A stretch of DNA of 64,000 bases from Porifericola rhodea (GTDB taxonomy: Bacteria > Bacteroidota > Bacteroidia > Cytophagales > Cyclobacteriaceae): contig NZ_CP119421.1 in NCBI RefSeq assembly GCF_030506305.1, positions 3,364,501 through 3,428,500 on the forward strand. Reading direction: 5' to 3'. Of the stretch, positions 8,108 through 17,723 are shown piece after piece; position 1 is the stretch's first letter, and each line of letters starts with the position of its first letter. Under the pieces are notes generated by a model. The model did no database searches, was not told the origin of the DNA, and saw nothing but the letters and a program-made list of their open reading frames with translations. The position numbers were made by a program, and so were the translations under genes.

Positions 8108-8133
8108 TAGACGCTCTAGATTGAAAGTTGCCT

Positions 8134-9132
8134 ATGCCTGATCTTATATACGATAATCACGGAAGACCCATCACCTATCTGCGTCTGGCAGTTACGGATC
8201 GTTGCAACCTCCGTTGTTTCTACTGCATGCCTGCAGAAGGGATCAGGTACCTACCCAAACAGGAGTTACTTAGCTATGAAGAAATGCTACGCCTGGTAAG
8301 GCTTATGGCAGGGATGGGAATATCCAAAGTACGCATAACAGGTGGAGAGCCCTTTGTAAGAAAAGACCTCATGTATTTCTTAAAACAGCTAAAGCAAATA
8401 CAAGGAATTGAGGCTGTCAATATTACTACTAATGGGGTACTGACTACACCCTACATCCCTGAGCTTAAAGCACTAGGGATCAGTTCTGTAAATCTTAGCC
8501 TGGATACATTTAACCGGGAGCGTTTTCTGGAGATTACCCGAAGAGATGAGTTTGAAAAAGTGAAAGCCTGTTTTGAGCAGCTGATGGCTCATCAAATTCC
8601 TACTAAAATAAATGCGGTAGTCATGGAGGAAAAAAATACTGAAGATATTATTCCTCTGGCTGAGTTGGGCCGCGAGCATCCGGTATCAGTGCGTTTTATT
8701 GAAGAAATGCCTTTTAATGGAGAAGGTAGCCATTATCCGGTTTTGGTGTGGACGCACAGAAAAATTCTGGAGAGACTGCAAGCGCATTATCCTGGTCTTA
8801 AGAAAGTTCAGGATGCTCCCCATGCAACCGCTCATAGCTATCAGGTGCCGGGCTTTAAAGGTGATGTGGGGATTATTGCCGCATTTAGCCGTACTTTTTG
8901 TGGAAGCTGCAATCGTATAAGACTTACAGCTCAGGGAACCTTAAAAACATGTTTATATGATGATGGTGTGCTCGATCTTCGCAATCTATTGCGTAGCGGA
9001 GCTTCTGACGAAAGCCTAGCACAAGCACTAAAAGCTGCTTACATGCAAAGAGCTAAAGATGGTTTTGAGGCAGAGCAGAAACGCAAGTTTCATCACCCTG
9101 CCTCTGAGTCTATGTCTACCATTGGCGGATAG
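8134..9132 (+). CDS. moaA: GTP 3',8-cyclase MoaA
   Basis: Radical SAM enzyme that rearranges GTP to 3',8-cyclo-GTP in the first step of molybdenum cofactor synthesis. About 332 residues. The N-terminal [4Fe-4S] motif is CNLRCFYC (residues 24-31), followed by the GGEPFVR motif; the C-terminal cluster cysteines are in FCGSCNR and TLKTCLYDDG, and the protein ends in the conserved TIGG. A TTG at 8128 would add two residues; the ATG at 8134 is preferred. Divergent from moaD and convergent, with a 10-base gap, with the T9SS gene. Confidence 0.96.
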   Translation: MPDLIYDNHGRPITYLRLAVTDRCNLRCFYCMPAEGIRYLPKQELLSYEEMLRLVRLMAGMGISKVRITGGEPFVRKDLMYFLKQLKQIQGIEAVNITTNGVLTTPYIPELKALGISSVNLSLDTFNRERFLEITRRDEFEKVKACFEQLMAHQIPTKINAVVMEEKNTEDIIPLAELGREHPVSVRFIEEMPFNGEGSHYPVLVWTHRKILERLQAHYPGLKKVQDAPHATAHSYQVPGFKGDVGIIAAFSRTFCGSCNRIRLTAQGTLKTCLYDDGVLDLRNLLRSGASDESLAQALKAAYMQRAKDGFEAEQKRKFHHPASESMSTIGG

Positions 9133-9142
9133 TTTCTCTGGC

Positions 9143-11098
9143 CTACTCTACAATTATCTTCCGAACTAGTTGCTTCCTTTTGCCACTAATGGTAATCATA
9201 TATACTCCTTTGGAAAGAAAAGAAAGCTCCTTGTACTGAATTTTGACACTGCCAGAATGATCTGCCTGTACACTGTGGGTATGAACCACTTTGCCTTTCA
9301 GCGTAGCAATAGAGATAAGAAAAACTTCATCTTTATCCCCTCCCTTAATACTTAGGCTGCTCTTTTGTACATCTATAGGGTTAGGGTAAAAGAGCACATT
9401 TAGAGCCTGATTTGAGAAATAGTGAGCCGATAGAATTTTAGAATACGAAAACGTACCGTCATAGTCAGTCTGGCGGATACGGTAAAAGCTCTGTCCTTTT
9501 AAAGGGCTGGAATCCAGATAATGGTAAGTATTGATGGTATCACTATCACCTGCTCCTGCTAATGTATAAATATCCTCAAACTGTTTTGCGTCTGCTGATC
9601 TTTCTATCGTAAACGATTTGTTATTTTGCTCAGAAGCCGTTTGCCATCGTACATCCACACCTTGGTATACAGCCTGAACCTCACAGTTTATAAAATTGAC
9701 TGGTAGAGGATTGTTCTCTGAACTTGAAGATAACGCAAAATCACTAAAAGTATTGAAGTTATTAGAGCTAATGAGTCCATTAAAGAAAGAGCCCGAAGGA
9801 GAAGAAGAGTTAGACGCCGAACCTACATCCAGCCAATTGCCCGCACCATCGCTTTTGAGTATTCTCAGGTCACCAGGCGTAGCCACATAGTCATCTTCCT
9901 GATATTGAATTGAAACACTGGCAATAACACTATCCAGAAAAGGAATTTCAAGCAAAGTAAGTTGAGAGATAGTATAATACCTCACATCGGTTACTTTGTT
10001 TATACCAATAGGCAAGGTACGACTTGGAGGAGGCCCTTCGTTTAGTACCCCTTTGTACAATAAATCTTCTACAATTCCAAAGAGGTTTACTCTGAGTGTG
10101 ATAGGACGATAAACATCCCCGCTACCAAAGGGAAACACTTTGGTCATCAAACTACCGGCACTTACCCGATGTACCAAAGGGCCTACTACATAGCTGCTAT
10201 CACTCCCTCCACTAACTGAACCAGCCCCCAGTATTGTAATAATATCACTATCCGAAGTATAAATAAGGCCATCGCTCAGGATAAGGTTGCCTAGTACAGT
10301 AGCCGTACCAATAAGTGTAAGTGAACCACCACCTGATTTGCGTAGGTTGAAAAAGGCAAAATTTCCTGTCATATTCTGAGGCTCAGTACCATTGAAATTT
10401 ACTGTAAAAGTATTGGCAGTAATCAACCCACTGCTTAATGTCAGGTCTCCTGAAATATTAAGATCACTGGTAAGGCTTAGTCCTACACCATCAATAGTAA
10501 GGTGATGAACAGAAGCCAGGCCGCTAAGTACCTGCAAAGCAGCCCCGGTAAATTTGACGTCGCACCTTTGGGTAGTATCAGTACTACTAAGCTCAAAATT
10601 GCCAAGTATGCTTAGTGCGCCACCTATATTTAGCTGATGTATTCTGCCTGTTGCTGCACCAGATAAGGCAGGTGTACCGCTACCTCCTTCCTCCAGATGT
10701 ATATCTCCTTTTGCAGTTACAGTTAGGCTACCTAATACGCTGAGTTCAAAATTATGATTGAGGTCATGGGATTCCCCCGCAACATCGTAGTCAGAGAAAG
10801 GAAAGCGTAATGTGCCTTCTGTTAGGGTACCTCCTACAGTAAGTGAAGCGATAGTGATACTGTTTACAGGCTGGTTTGCATTAAAGTCTATGGTGTGTCC
10901 GCTGGCAATGATAACTATATCTGTGCTGCTGTTGCCGGGTGTTGAAGCTGCTGAGGGGCCAATATGACTTAGCACTGACCAGTTGCTAGGATCATTCCAT
11001 GCCCCGCTAGATCTACTGTAGTAGGTGGTCTGTGCAAATGAAGTTTCTACACCTGCGCAAAATAGTATTGTCCAAATTAATAGTTTGAGTAAATGCAT
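9143..11098 (-). CDS. Secreted protein with type IX sorting domain
   Basis: A 651-residue exported protein. The signal peptide (residues 1-23) ends in SFAQ. The body from about residue 30 is a repetitive beta-strand region rich in Ser/Thr/Gly (SGAWNDPSNWS, then VGGTL, LSVLGSLTVTAKGD, LNIGGALSILGN), looking like a right-handed beta-helix or stacked beta repeats. A fibronectin-like segment (VRWQTASEQNNKSFTIERS) precedes the C-terminal sorting domain: FYPNPID, then GKVVHTH, LSKGVYMITI and a Lys/Arg-rich end. The sorting domain directs passage by the Por/T9SS system and attachment to the surface or release. No catalytic domain was recognised; an adhesin or matrix protein is possible. Confidence 0.85.
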   Translation of the reverse strand: MHLLKLLIWTILFCAGVETSFAQTTYYSRSSGAWNDPSNWSVLSHIGPSAASTPGNSSTDIVIIASGHTIDFNANQPVNSITIASLTVGGTLTEGTLRFPFSDYDVAGESHDLNHNFELSVLGSLTVTAKGDIHLEEGGSGTPALSGAATGRIHQLNIGGALSILGNFELSSTDTTQRCDVKFTGAALQVLSGLASVHHLTIDGVGLSLTSDLNISGDLTLSSGLITANTFTVNFNGTEPQNMTGNFAFFNLRKSGGGSLTLIGTATVLGNLILSDGLIYTSDSDIITILGAGSVSGGSDSSYVVGPLVHRVSAGSLMTKVFPFGSGDVYRPITLRVNLFGIVEDLLYKGVLNEGPPPSRTLPIGINKVTDVRYYTISQLTLLEIPFLDSVIASVSIQYQEDDYVATPGDLRILKSDGAGNWLDVGSASNSSSPSGSFFNGLISSNNFNTFSDFALSSSSENNPLPVNFINCEVQAVYQGVDVRWQTASEQNNKSFTIERSADAKQFEDIYTLAGAGDSDTINTYHYLDSSPLKGQSFYRIRQTDYDGTFSYSKILSAHYFSNQALNVLFYPNPIDVQKSSLSIKGGDKDEVFLISIATLKGKVVHTHSVQADHSGSVKIQYKELSFLSKGVYMITISGKRKQLVRKIIVE

Positions 11099-11442
11099 GA
11101 CTACATCTGATTAATTAGCTGATAATCAAATACAGTAATTACAAATACCTAGCAAAAAATATTTAAATGTAAGTAAGTATGACTATTGATGTATTGTATG
11201 ATAACTAGTTATGTGTGCTTAATATCTATTTAATTGCCTAATTTACCCCCTAAAGTGTAAAGAGATTGCTATTTAGAAGTTTCTCGTTTCATGGACTTTT
11301 TTAAAAATGTACCTAAGTAATTTATTTAAACGTGTTTAGCTAGCGCTACCACTTAGCTATTCCTAAAATCAGATAAAATTTTAGATAAAGGCCTTGAATG
11401 ATATTTTTTATAAATTTGCCACTTTTGAAACCAAACTTTACT
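11099..11442. other. Divergent intergenic region between T9SS cargo and porin genes
   Basis: An AT-rich stretch of 344 bases between divergent starts. It contains the candidate porin promoter element at 11411-11418. No coding frame, repeat or terminator was seen in the rest. Confidence 0.5.
11411..11418 (+). promoter_or_regulatory. Candidate -7 element of the porin gene
   Basis: TAAATTTG fits TAnnTTTG, 25 bases before the ATG at 11443. Transcription would then begin after 11420, which argues against an alternative ATG at 11398. No well-spaced -33 box was found. Confidence 0.45.
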
Positions 11443-12834
11443 ATGAAGCATCGCGTAACATTTTTTCTGACTTTACTATCAATTTTTGCCAGTAGTACTG
11501 CTGCTTTTGCTCAAGGTTCAGACCTTTACAAGGGAGGAATTCATATACCTGTCGGACAGGATAGTAGCAAATACATAAGAATAATATTGCTGAATCAGTT
11601 TTGGGCAAAGTGGACCGAAAATAATCCCGGAACAGTAGGAGCAGATGGAGAACTGGCAGAGCATAGTTTTGATATAGGGGTAAGAAGAGCGAGGGCTACA
11701 GTCTATTCTCAGATATCTCCCCGTTTTTTAATCTTCACTCAGTTTGGTATCAACAATCAGACATTTATTAATGGTGGTGCTCCTGGTCAGGGACCCAAAA
11801 AGCCGCAGATGTTTTTTCATGATGCCTGGACTCAGTACACTGTAGTACCTGGAGTTAACCCTTTAACAAAAGAAACTAATGTTTTTTCCCTTGACCTGGG
11901 GATGGGGTTACACTTTTGGAATGGGGTTTCGCGCTTTTCTAATGCCAGTGTCGCCAGTTTTATGACAGTAGACTTACCCGTATACAATTTTCCTAATATT
12001 GAAAGAACCGACCAGTTTGGAAGGCAGTATGGAATCTTTGCCAAAGGTAAGGCAGGCCCCCTGGATTACCGCTTTCATATGAATAAGCCTTTCGTTTACA
12101 GTGAGCTTAATCAGGTGAATGAGGAGCGTGCAGTCAACATACCATCAGATAAAGTTGCCTGGGGTGGTTATGTGGCCTATGAGTTTCTGGAGAGAGAAGG
12201 TAACCTTTTGCCTTACCGTACAGAAACCTACGTTGGCTCCAAAAAAGTATTTAACCTGGGAGCAGGATTTTATCATCAGCCTGAGGCCAGTGGTATACTG
12301 GCTGCCAATGCTACATTAGAAAAGCAGGATCATACAGCCTGGGCGGTAGACGCTTTTTTAGATTATCCTTTTGGAGTACAGGGAATGGCAGTTACTGCTT
12401 ATTCTGTGCTTTATAACTATAATTACGGCACTAACTATTACCGTAGTGTAGGTATTATGAATACCGCAAGCGGACAAACTGCTGCTCCCGCTGGCTTTGA
12501 TGAGGCAGTGTCGGTAGATGGCTTTGGTAATGCGGAGCCGCTGCTTGGTACGGGTAGCATATGGATGACACAGGCAGGCTTGTTACTTCCTGGCGACCTG
12601 ATTGGCAGTTTGGGTAAGTTGCAACCTTTTGCTCGTCTGGAATCCAAAAATCTGGACTACCTGGATGATAATGTTTTTCAGACAGATTTTGGTATTAACT
12701 GGTTTATAGAAGGGCAAAACGCTAAGATTACGTTACAATACGGCACTCGCGAAGTGTTTATCAGGCAGGGGAGCAATATTATATCTGACCAGAGAAAAGG
12801 GCAATGGACGCTACAGACTCAAATCTATATTTAA
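11443..12834 (+). CDS. Outer-membrane porin-like beta-barrel protein
   Basis: A 463-residue exported protein. The signal peptide ends in TAAFAQG. The mature part has alternating aromatic strands (VRRARATVYSQISPRF, LDYRFHMNKPF, WGGYVAYEFLEREG, FNLGAGFYHQP) and ends in a strand finishing in WTLQTQIYI, as expected for an outer-membrane barrel whose last residue is hydrophobic. It resembles the phosphate-selective or short-chain porin-like proteins annotated in Bacteroidota. The substrate is unknown. The frame is open from an ATG at 11398, rejected because the signal peptide starts at 11443. Single gene, with its own candidate promoter. Confidence 0.75.
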   Translation: MKHRVTFFLTLLSIFASSTAAFAQGSDLYKGGIHIPVGQDSSKYIRIILLNQFWAKWTENNPGTVGADGELAEHSFDIGVRRARATVYSQISPRFLIFTQFGINNQTFINGGAPGQGPKKPQMFFHDAWTQYTVVPGVNPLTKETNVFSLDLGMGLHFWNGVSRFSNASVASFMTVDLPVYNFPNIERTDQFGRQYGIFAKGKAGPLDYRFHMNKPFVYSELNQVNEERAVNIPSDKVAWGGYVAYEFLEREGNLLPYRTETYVGSKKVFNLGAGFYHQPEASGILAANATLEKQDHTAWAVDAFLDYPFGVQGMAVTAYSVLYNYNYGTNYYRSVGIMNTASGQTAAPAGFDEAVSVDGFGNAEPLLGTGSIWMTQAGLLLPGDLIGSLGKLQPFARLESKNLDYLDDNVFQTDFGINWFIEGQNAKITLQYGTREVFIRQGSNIISDQRKGQWTLQTQIYI

Positions 12835-12909
12835 GCCTTACCTTAGCACTATATAACAATCTTACACAAAGAAAATACAAAATTGATGCTCTGGCTGAGA
12901 GACATTTCG

Positions 12910-12917
12910 TAGTTTTG
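12910..12917 (+). promoter_or_regulatory. Candidate -7 element of the nucleotidyltransferase/kinase fusion gene
   Basis: TAGTTTTG fits the TAnnTTTG consensus exactly and lies 26 bases before the ATG at 12944. The nearest upstream TTG (12883-12885) is further away than the usual -33 spacing. Confidence 0.4.
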
Positions 12918-12943
12918 TAACTTTTTGAAGCAAATCCCTTTTT

Positions 12944-14293
12944 ATGTTTGATAGTATCAAGGCCAAGGTGCTGGATGCGAAAGAGCTACCCGCAATACGT
13001 GAAAAGTACAGAGATCAGAAAATAGTTTTTTGTACCGGATGTTACGATATACTACAGTCGGGCCATGCGGTCTTCTTCAACCAGTGTAAAGCTTTTGGAG
13101 ATATTTTAGTCGTAGGGGTAGGTAGAGACTCTACCCTTAGAGCTCTTAAAGGCCCGGACCGACCTGTTAACCCTGAAACCAATAGAGTTCACCTTATCGC
13201 GGCACTACAAGATGTAGATTTTGCTGTACTTAACGATACACATATTGGAGAGGGCAAAATAGACTGTAAAGAAGTACTCTCTGAACTGCGACCAGATGTA
13301 TACGTCCTTAACGACGATGACTCAGGGCTGGTATTTAAAGAAGAACTGTGCAACCAACTGGATATTCAGATTCAGCTGGTTAAAAGAGAAGTACCGCCAG
13401 AATTATCGCCAACTTCTACGACAGATATCATTAATAAAATTAATTATGCGTTTAAAGCGCCCCTCCGTATAGACTTTGCCGGTGGTTGGGCCGATGTCCC
13501 CTACATTATGAAGGGGAAAACCGGCTATGTTTCTAATGTGGCTATTATGCCATTTATAGAAAAACGTGGAAGTAATTATAATTTCTCCGGCTACCCCCGT
13601 GGAAGTGGGCTAAGCACTTCTACAGCAGTTAAGCTGCTTGAAATGATAAGCAACGGCAACTACAACTCAAAGGATAAAACCATCAGTGAAATAGCCGAAG
13701 ACCTTTTTACCGGAGAAAATAAAGATTTGAATTGGGCAATTGGGCGTCAGGATCAGTATGCTATTGTTTATGGTGGATTCCATTGCTTTGAGTGTAGTGA
13801 TGACTATGCCAAGCCATTAGATATAGAAGTACCAAAAGATACGCTGGAAGCATTCAGAAAAAATTTGCTGCTACTACATACCGGAGTCTCTCGTAATGCT
13901 CAGTCTGCAGTAGAGCAGGTGTATCAAAATTATCAGTCAGAGGAGGGTAAACGTGCTCTGGATGTGATTTCTGATTGTGGATATCGCTTTGTGTACGCCC
14001 TGGCCGAAGGTGACTTTATGGCCTGTGCTAACATTATGGATGAAAACTGGGAGGCACAGAAGCAACTAGCCCGTGCCAGTACCAATGAGAACCTGGATGC
14101 TATGTACACCTTTGCCAAGCAGCATGGAGCCTATGGAGGTAAAATTTGTGGTGCAGGGGGAGGAGGTGCATTTATCTTCTATTGTGAAGACCCAACCCAG
14201 CTGAAGCTAGCCATGAAAAAAGAGTTTGTAGACTGTTTTGAAATAGATTTTGAGTTTTCTTATCAGGATATAAAAGAACTAAACGCACTCTAA
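12944..14293 (+). CDS. Nucleotidyltransferase / GHMP-kinase fusion
   Basis: A 449-residue two-domain cytoplasmic protein. Residues 25-165 form a cytidylyltransferase-like domain as in RfaE/HldE (FCTGCYDILQSGHAVFF at 29-45, STTDII at 158-163). Residues 172-449 form a GHMP sugar kinase as in heptose-7-phosphate kinase HddA or fucokinases (RIDFAGGWADVPY at 175-187, PRGSGLSTSTA at 218-228, AIGRQDQYAIVYGGF, GGKICGAGGGGAF near the end). Together they would phosphorylate a sugar at C1 and then couple it to a nucleotide. The nucleotidyltransferase HxGH motif reads QSGH (Gln38), losing the first histidine, so this domain may be altered or inactive. Bacteroides FKP has analogous activities but is about twice as long. 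The stop codon lies inside a terminator hairpin. Confidence 0.8.
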   Translation: MFDSIKAKVLDAKELPAIREKYRDQKIVFCTGCYDILQSGHAVFFNQCKAFGDILVVGVGRDSTLRALKGPDRPVNPETNRVHLIAALQDVDFAVLNDTHIGEGKIDCKEVLSELRPDVYVLNDDDSGLVFKEELCNQLDIQIQLVKREVPPELSPTSTTDIINKINYAFKAPLRIDFAGGWADVPYIMKGKTGYVSNVAIMPFIEKRGSNYNFSGYPRGSGLSTSTAVKLLEMISNGNYNSKDKTISEIAEDLFTGENKDLNWAIGRQDQYAIVYGGFHCFECSDDYAKPLDIEVPKDTLEAFRKNLLLLHTGVSRNAQSAVEQVYQNYQSEEGKRALDVISDCGYRFVYALAEGDFMACANIMDENWEAQKQLARASTNENLDAMYTFAKQHGAYGGKICGAGGGGAFIFYCEDPTQLKLAMKKEFVDCFEIDFEFSYQDIKELNAL

Positions 14294-14310
14294 AGAGTGC
14301 GTTTTTTTTT
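14282..14310 (+). terminator. Rho-independent terminator containing the stop codon of the upstream gene
   Basis: AACGCACTC pairs with GAGTGCGTT (arms about 14282-14290 and 14295-14303), the loop TAAA contains the TAA stop of the fusion gene, and nine to ten T follow. The same hairpin thus ends both translation and transcription. Confidence 0.88.
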
Positions 14311-15112
14311 AGTTATAACTATAAGGCTTAAGGGTAAAGATATCTGCTCTGGGCACCGAATCAAATACTGCTATATCTGAGAGCCCTCTCTCTCCGCGGT
14401 TTCCAGAAAGTTTTATACCATTATAATCCTGGTAGTCTGTCCAGGGGGTTATAAAGTTGGGTGAGTCCAGTTGAGCTTCGCTGTAATACGCCCATTGCTT
14501 AATCAGACGTTCATCCTTATCTACATAAACCTGATATTTGTTTTGGGGAGTAAAGCCAACCTGTTCAAAGCGGAGCTCTAATACATCCGCCATAGCTCCA
14601 TTCTGCATACTATCTTCTCCGACATAATTAAGCGTAACCCCGCTATCTTTCAGCTTAAAAGGCATAACCAGCCAATAGCTATCATTGACCCAGATTTTTT
14701 TGCCTTGTTCAATATATTTTTGGAGAGAATCGTTCGTGCTAAGCTCCTGACCTTTTACGAGCACTTTTCCTTCATCATTATTTACGTTGATCAGGTAGAT
14801 AGCGGAATCAGCGGGTACGTCAATACGCACGTCACCGGTCTTTTTGTCCCATAGCAGAGTACGGCGGCCAAAGAAATTCCAGCGTAGATAACGGGTTTCG
14901 TCCCAGGCTGCTCTTCCACCCATAGCTTCCATCACTTCATCAGCGATTTTTATTGCTTCGGGGTCAGAGTTCTTTTCGTTAAAACCTTCTGCTGCCGGGT
15001 TGCTACTTGCTAGACCTGCGCCATTTACCTTCTCCATGTTCTCTGCATTTTGCGAATTACAGGAAAAGTAAATGATGCTACTTAGACAAAGTATGAGTTG
15101 GCTTAGTTTCAT
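14309..15112 (-). CDS. Lipoprotein of unknown function
   Basis: A 267-residue predicted lipoprotein: hydrophobic signal followed by lipobox IYFSC. The mature part begins with a Ser/Asn/Glu-rich linker, then ADEVMEAMGGRAAWDETRYLRW, a beginning shared by Bacteroidota envelope proteins that resemble lipoprotein-carrier (LolA/LolB) folds. Later strands (WVNDSYWLVMPFKLKD, YQVYVDKDERLIKQW) are consistent with an open beta-barrel half. The start MKLSQL at 15112 is chosen over an ATG nine codons upstream because it begins the signal peptide. No named function. Confidence 0.7.
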   Translation of the reverse strand: MKLSQLILCLSSIIYFSCNSQNAENMEKVNGAGLASSNPAAEGFNEKNSDPEAIKIADEVMEAMGGRAAWDETRYLRWNFFGRRTLLWDKKTGDVRIDVPADSAIYLINVNNDEGKVLVKGQELSTNDSLQKYIEQGKKIWVNDSYWLVMPFKLKDSGVTLNYVGEDSMQNGAMADVLELRFEQVGFTPQNKYQVYVDKDERLIKQWAYYSEAQLDSPNFITPWTDYQDYNGIKLSGNRGERGLSDIAVFDSVPRADIFTLKPYSYN

Positions 15113-15176
15113 GGTGTTAGTTAGGTTGATATAAGGCACAACTAACGAAATTAGCCGGAAAGCATCAAACTTTTAC

Positions 15177-17723
15177 TTAGGCCGGAGCATCAGAACTGAC
15201 AACTTTTTCGTGCAATGTGTTAATGTATTTTACCGATTCGTTGGAGGTACGCTTAATATCTTCCAGCAGCAGGCGAATTTCTGTATCGTTAATCTCGTCT
15301 TGCGTAAGCACCTGCTTAAGCATATCCAGTTTTTGATACAACTCCTGGTTTTCTATCATTTTAATAGAAGGCTGAAGTTTGTGCATTATTCTACGAAGGG
15401 TATAGGTATCTCTTTTCTCTGTCGTTTCTTTAATTTGCTGTGATAAATGCTGAAAGCTACTTCTCAGTGAGCTTAAAAGGGTTTGTACAAACTCTGTATC
15501 GTCGCTATAATCGTTTAGTATCTGACAAAGTGTCATGACATTATCCTCCTCATCTTTGCTGCTTGCTACAGGTACTTCAATAGATAATTTAAGATTTTTA
15601 GCAATAGCATTATTAAGCTCTTCTGGTTTAAAGGGCTTGGAGAGGTAGTCATCCATTCCAGAACTGTGTACCCTTTTGCGAACATCTGATACTACATCTG
15701 CGGTAAGAGCAATGATAGGAATTTGCTGATACTCTTCACCTAATTGCCTAATAGCTCTGGTAGCATCATAGCCATTCATAATAGGCATCTGTAAATCCAT
15801 CAGAATGATATCAAATTTCTTTTGCTGCACTATGCTTACTGCCTGCTCTCCATTTTCCGCAAAATAAACTTTGACTCCCATGCGGCTAAGAAAATTAGAA
15901 GCTACAATTCTGTTGGCATGATTATCTTCTACCAGCAGAAGCTGTACGTTATCTAGAGAATAGTTAGCTTTTTCAATAGCCTGTAAAGTCTCTTCTGTTT
16001 GCGCCGACTGGTCTATCTCGTATTCCAGTTCAAAGCTAAAAGTACTGCCTATTCCTTCTTTACTTTTTACGCTAATCTGGCCCTGTTGTAAGTCTACCAG
16101 TTTCTTGCAGATAGTAAGCCCGAGGCCGGTACCTCCATACTTACGAGTAGTATCTTCCTGAGCCTGCGTAAAGTTTTCAAAGATCTGACCCAGTTTATCT
16201 TCATGAATACCAATACCGCTATCGCTCACTTCAAATAGAAGTTTGATAGATTGCTTATGTGCTTGCATTACTCTAAGCCGAATGGTAATAAAGCCTTCGT
16301 TGGTAAACTTAAGGGCATTGCTTACCAGGTTATTCAGTATTTGAGTAAGTCGTACCTGATCTCCCAAAAGCTGAGTGGGCAGGTTCTCATCGAGATCTAC
16401 TCTCAGGTCAATGTTTTTTTCCTGAGCACGATTAGAAAATGCTTTCCTGACACCTTCAATCACGCTGTTTACATCAAAATTAATCTTCTCCAGCTTAATT
16501 TTACCGGCATCAATTTTTGCCAGGTCCAGTATATCATTAATAATAGTTAGTAAGTGGTTGGCAGAAAACTCCAGACTCTTCAGGTATTCCTGCTGCTGCT
16601 GAGTGGGCTCAGCATCTTTAAGTAGGCGTGTCATACCAATTACCACATTAAGTGGCGTACGTATTTCGTGGCTCATGGTGGCCAGAAAGTTCTGTTTGGC
16701 ATGAGCCTGTTTAACCGCCTTTTCCTTTTCTCTCTGTAGTTTGCGTTCCGACCTCACGTGGTTGGTTACATCTATTGCTACACAGGTAGTACCAATTTTT
16801 CTGCCTTCGCTATCCAGCAGAGCGGAGCAGCTCAATTCTACTGGAATTTTTTTACCCAGCCGATGAGGAATAGTAAAATCGCCAGACCAGGACTCTTTTC
16901 TACTTAGTTTACTAATAAACTTTTTTCCGGTGCGTCGGTGCTCGTCTCGAATGAGTACTTCAATAGCAGGCTTGCCTAATACCTGGCTGCTGGTCCAGCC
17001 AAAGAGGCGTTCTGCACATTTATTCCAGTAAGTAATGTTATGATGCAGATCGGTAGCGATAATAGCACTGTTTACCTGCTCTAGCAGAGAAGTCTGAAGG
17101 TTAATCTGATTTTGAGCTTCTTTGTGTTCATTAATCTCTTCTCTTAAGCGCTTGGTGGTATTTTCCAGCTCAAATGTTCTTTCTTGTATCAGTTTTTCCA
17201 GGTTCTCCCGATGCTCTTTCAGACTATCTTCAGCTTTCTTTCTTTCCTGAATTTCAATGTTAAGCTGACCGTTTACCTCTTTTAGTTTATGATCAGAGAT
17301 ATGGGTAGATAGTTTACTAAGCAAAGCGCCCACTATGCCTAAGGCCACCAAACCAAATAGTAAAGTTGTAAGCGTCATGATGATAGGGTTAGTCTGAGAG
17401 ACTTCTGGCAGGAAAGGTTCTGGGGCAAATGAGAATCCGTTAATAGCGGCAAATACGAAGAAAACCAATAGAAACAAATGTAATTTTCTCCATTTTCTTT
17501 CATGGGATAATATAAGGCATAGGCCAGCAGGCAGGCATAAAATCAGAATAGTAACCAAGGGGGTAGATAGTGAGTGCCAGTATGAAGTTCCTAAAATAAA
17601 GAAGCTGGCTTCGTTGATATGAGGTATTTGCTCCTGCAAATAACTCATATCTAATATTACATTCTTCATTCCCCATAGTATAGAAGCCTGAAGCTTCTGA
17701 TAGGCGTATAAAATCGTGCTCAT
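15177..17723 (-). CDS. Membrane hybrid sensor histidine kinase (PAS-HisKA-HATPase-REC-HPt)
   Basis: An 848-residue complete phosphorelay protein. Three membrane helices lie near residues 52-74, 80-97 and 112-137, then a coiled coil (145-210), a PAS domain (about 211-325), a HisKA domain with the phosphorylated His352 (FLATMSHEIRTPLN), an HATPase domain (LNNLVSNALKFTNEG; GTGLGLTICKKLV), a receiver with Asp643 (ILMDLQMPIMNGYDA) and switch lysine in YLSKPF, and a C-terminal HPt-like domain with His781 (IMHKLQPSIKM). There is little periplasmic sequence, so the signal is probably intramembrane or cytosolic. No DNA-binding output is attached and no cognate regulator is adjacent. The HPt part resembles the separate HPt-like protein at 24072-24458. 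Confidence 0.93.
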   Translation of the reverse strand: MSTILYAYQKLQASILWGMKNVILDMSYLQEQIPHINEASFFILGTSYWHSLSTPLVTILILCLPAGLCLILSHERKWRKLHLFLLVFFVFAAINGFSFAPEPFLPEVSQTNPIIMTLTTLLFGLVALGIVGALLSKLSTHISDHKLKEVNGQLNIEIQERKKAEDSLKEHRENLEKLIQERTFELENTTKRLREEINEHKEAQNQINLQTSLLEQVNSAIIATDLHHNITYWNKCAERLFGWTSSQVLGKPAIEVLIRDEHRRTGKKFISKLSRKESWSGDFTIPHRLGKKIPVELSCSALLDSEGRKIGTTCVAIDVTNHVRSERKLQREKEKAVKQAHAKQNFLATMSHEIRTPLNVVIGMTRLLKDAEPTQQQQEYLKSLEFSANHLLTIINDILDLAKIDAGKIKLEKINFDVNSVIEGVRKAFSNRAQEKNIDLRVDLDENLPTQLLGDQVRLTQILNNLVSNALKFTNEGFITIRLRVMQAHKQSIKLLFEVSDSGIGIHEDKLGQIFENFTQAQEDTTRKYGGTGLGLTICKKLVDLQQGQISVKSKEGIGSTFSFELEYEIDQSAQTEETLQAIEKANYSLDNVQLLLVEDNHANRIVASNFLSRMGVKVYFAENGEQAVSIVQQKKFDIILMDLQMPIMNGYDATRAIRQLGEEYQQIPIIALTADVVSDVRKRVHSSGMDDYLSKPFKPEELNNAIAKNLKLSIEVPVASSKDEEDNVMTLCQILNDYSDDTEFVQTLLSSLRSSFQHLSQQIKETTEKRDTYTLRRIMHKLQPSIKMIENQELYQKLDMLKQVLTQDEINDTEIRLLLEDIKRTSNESVKYINTLHEKVVSSDAPA

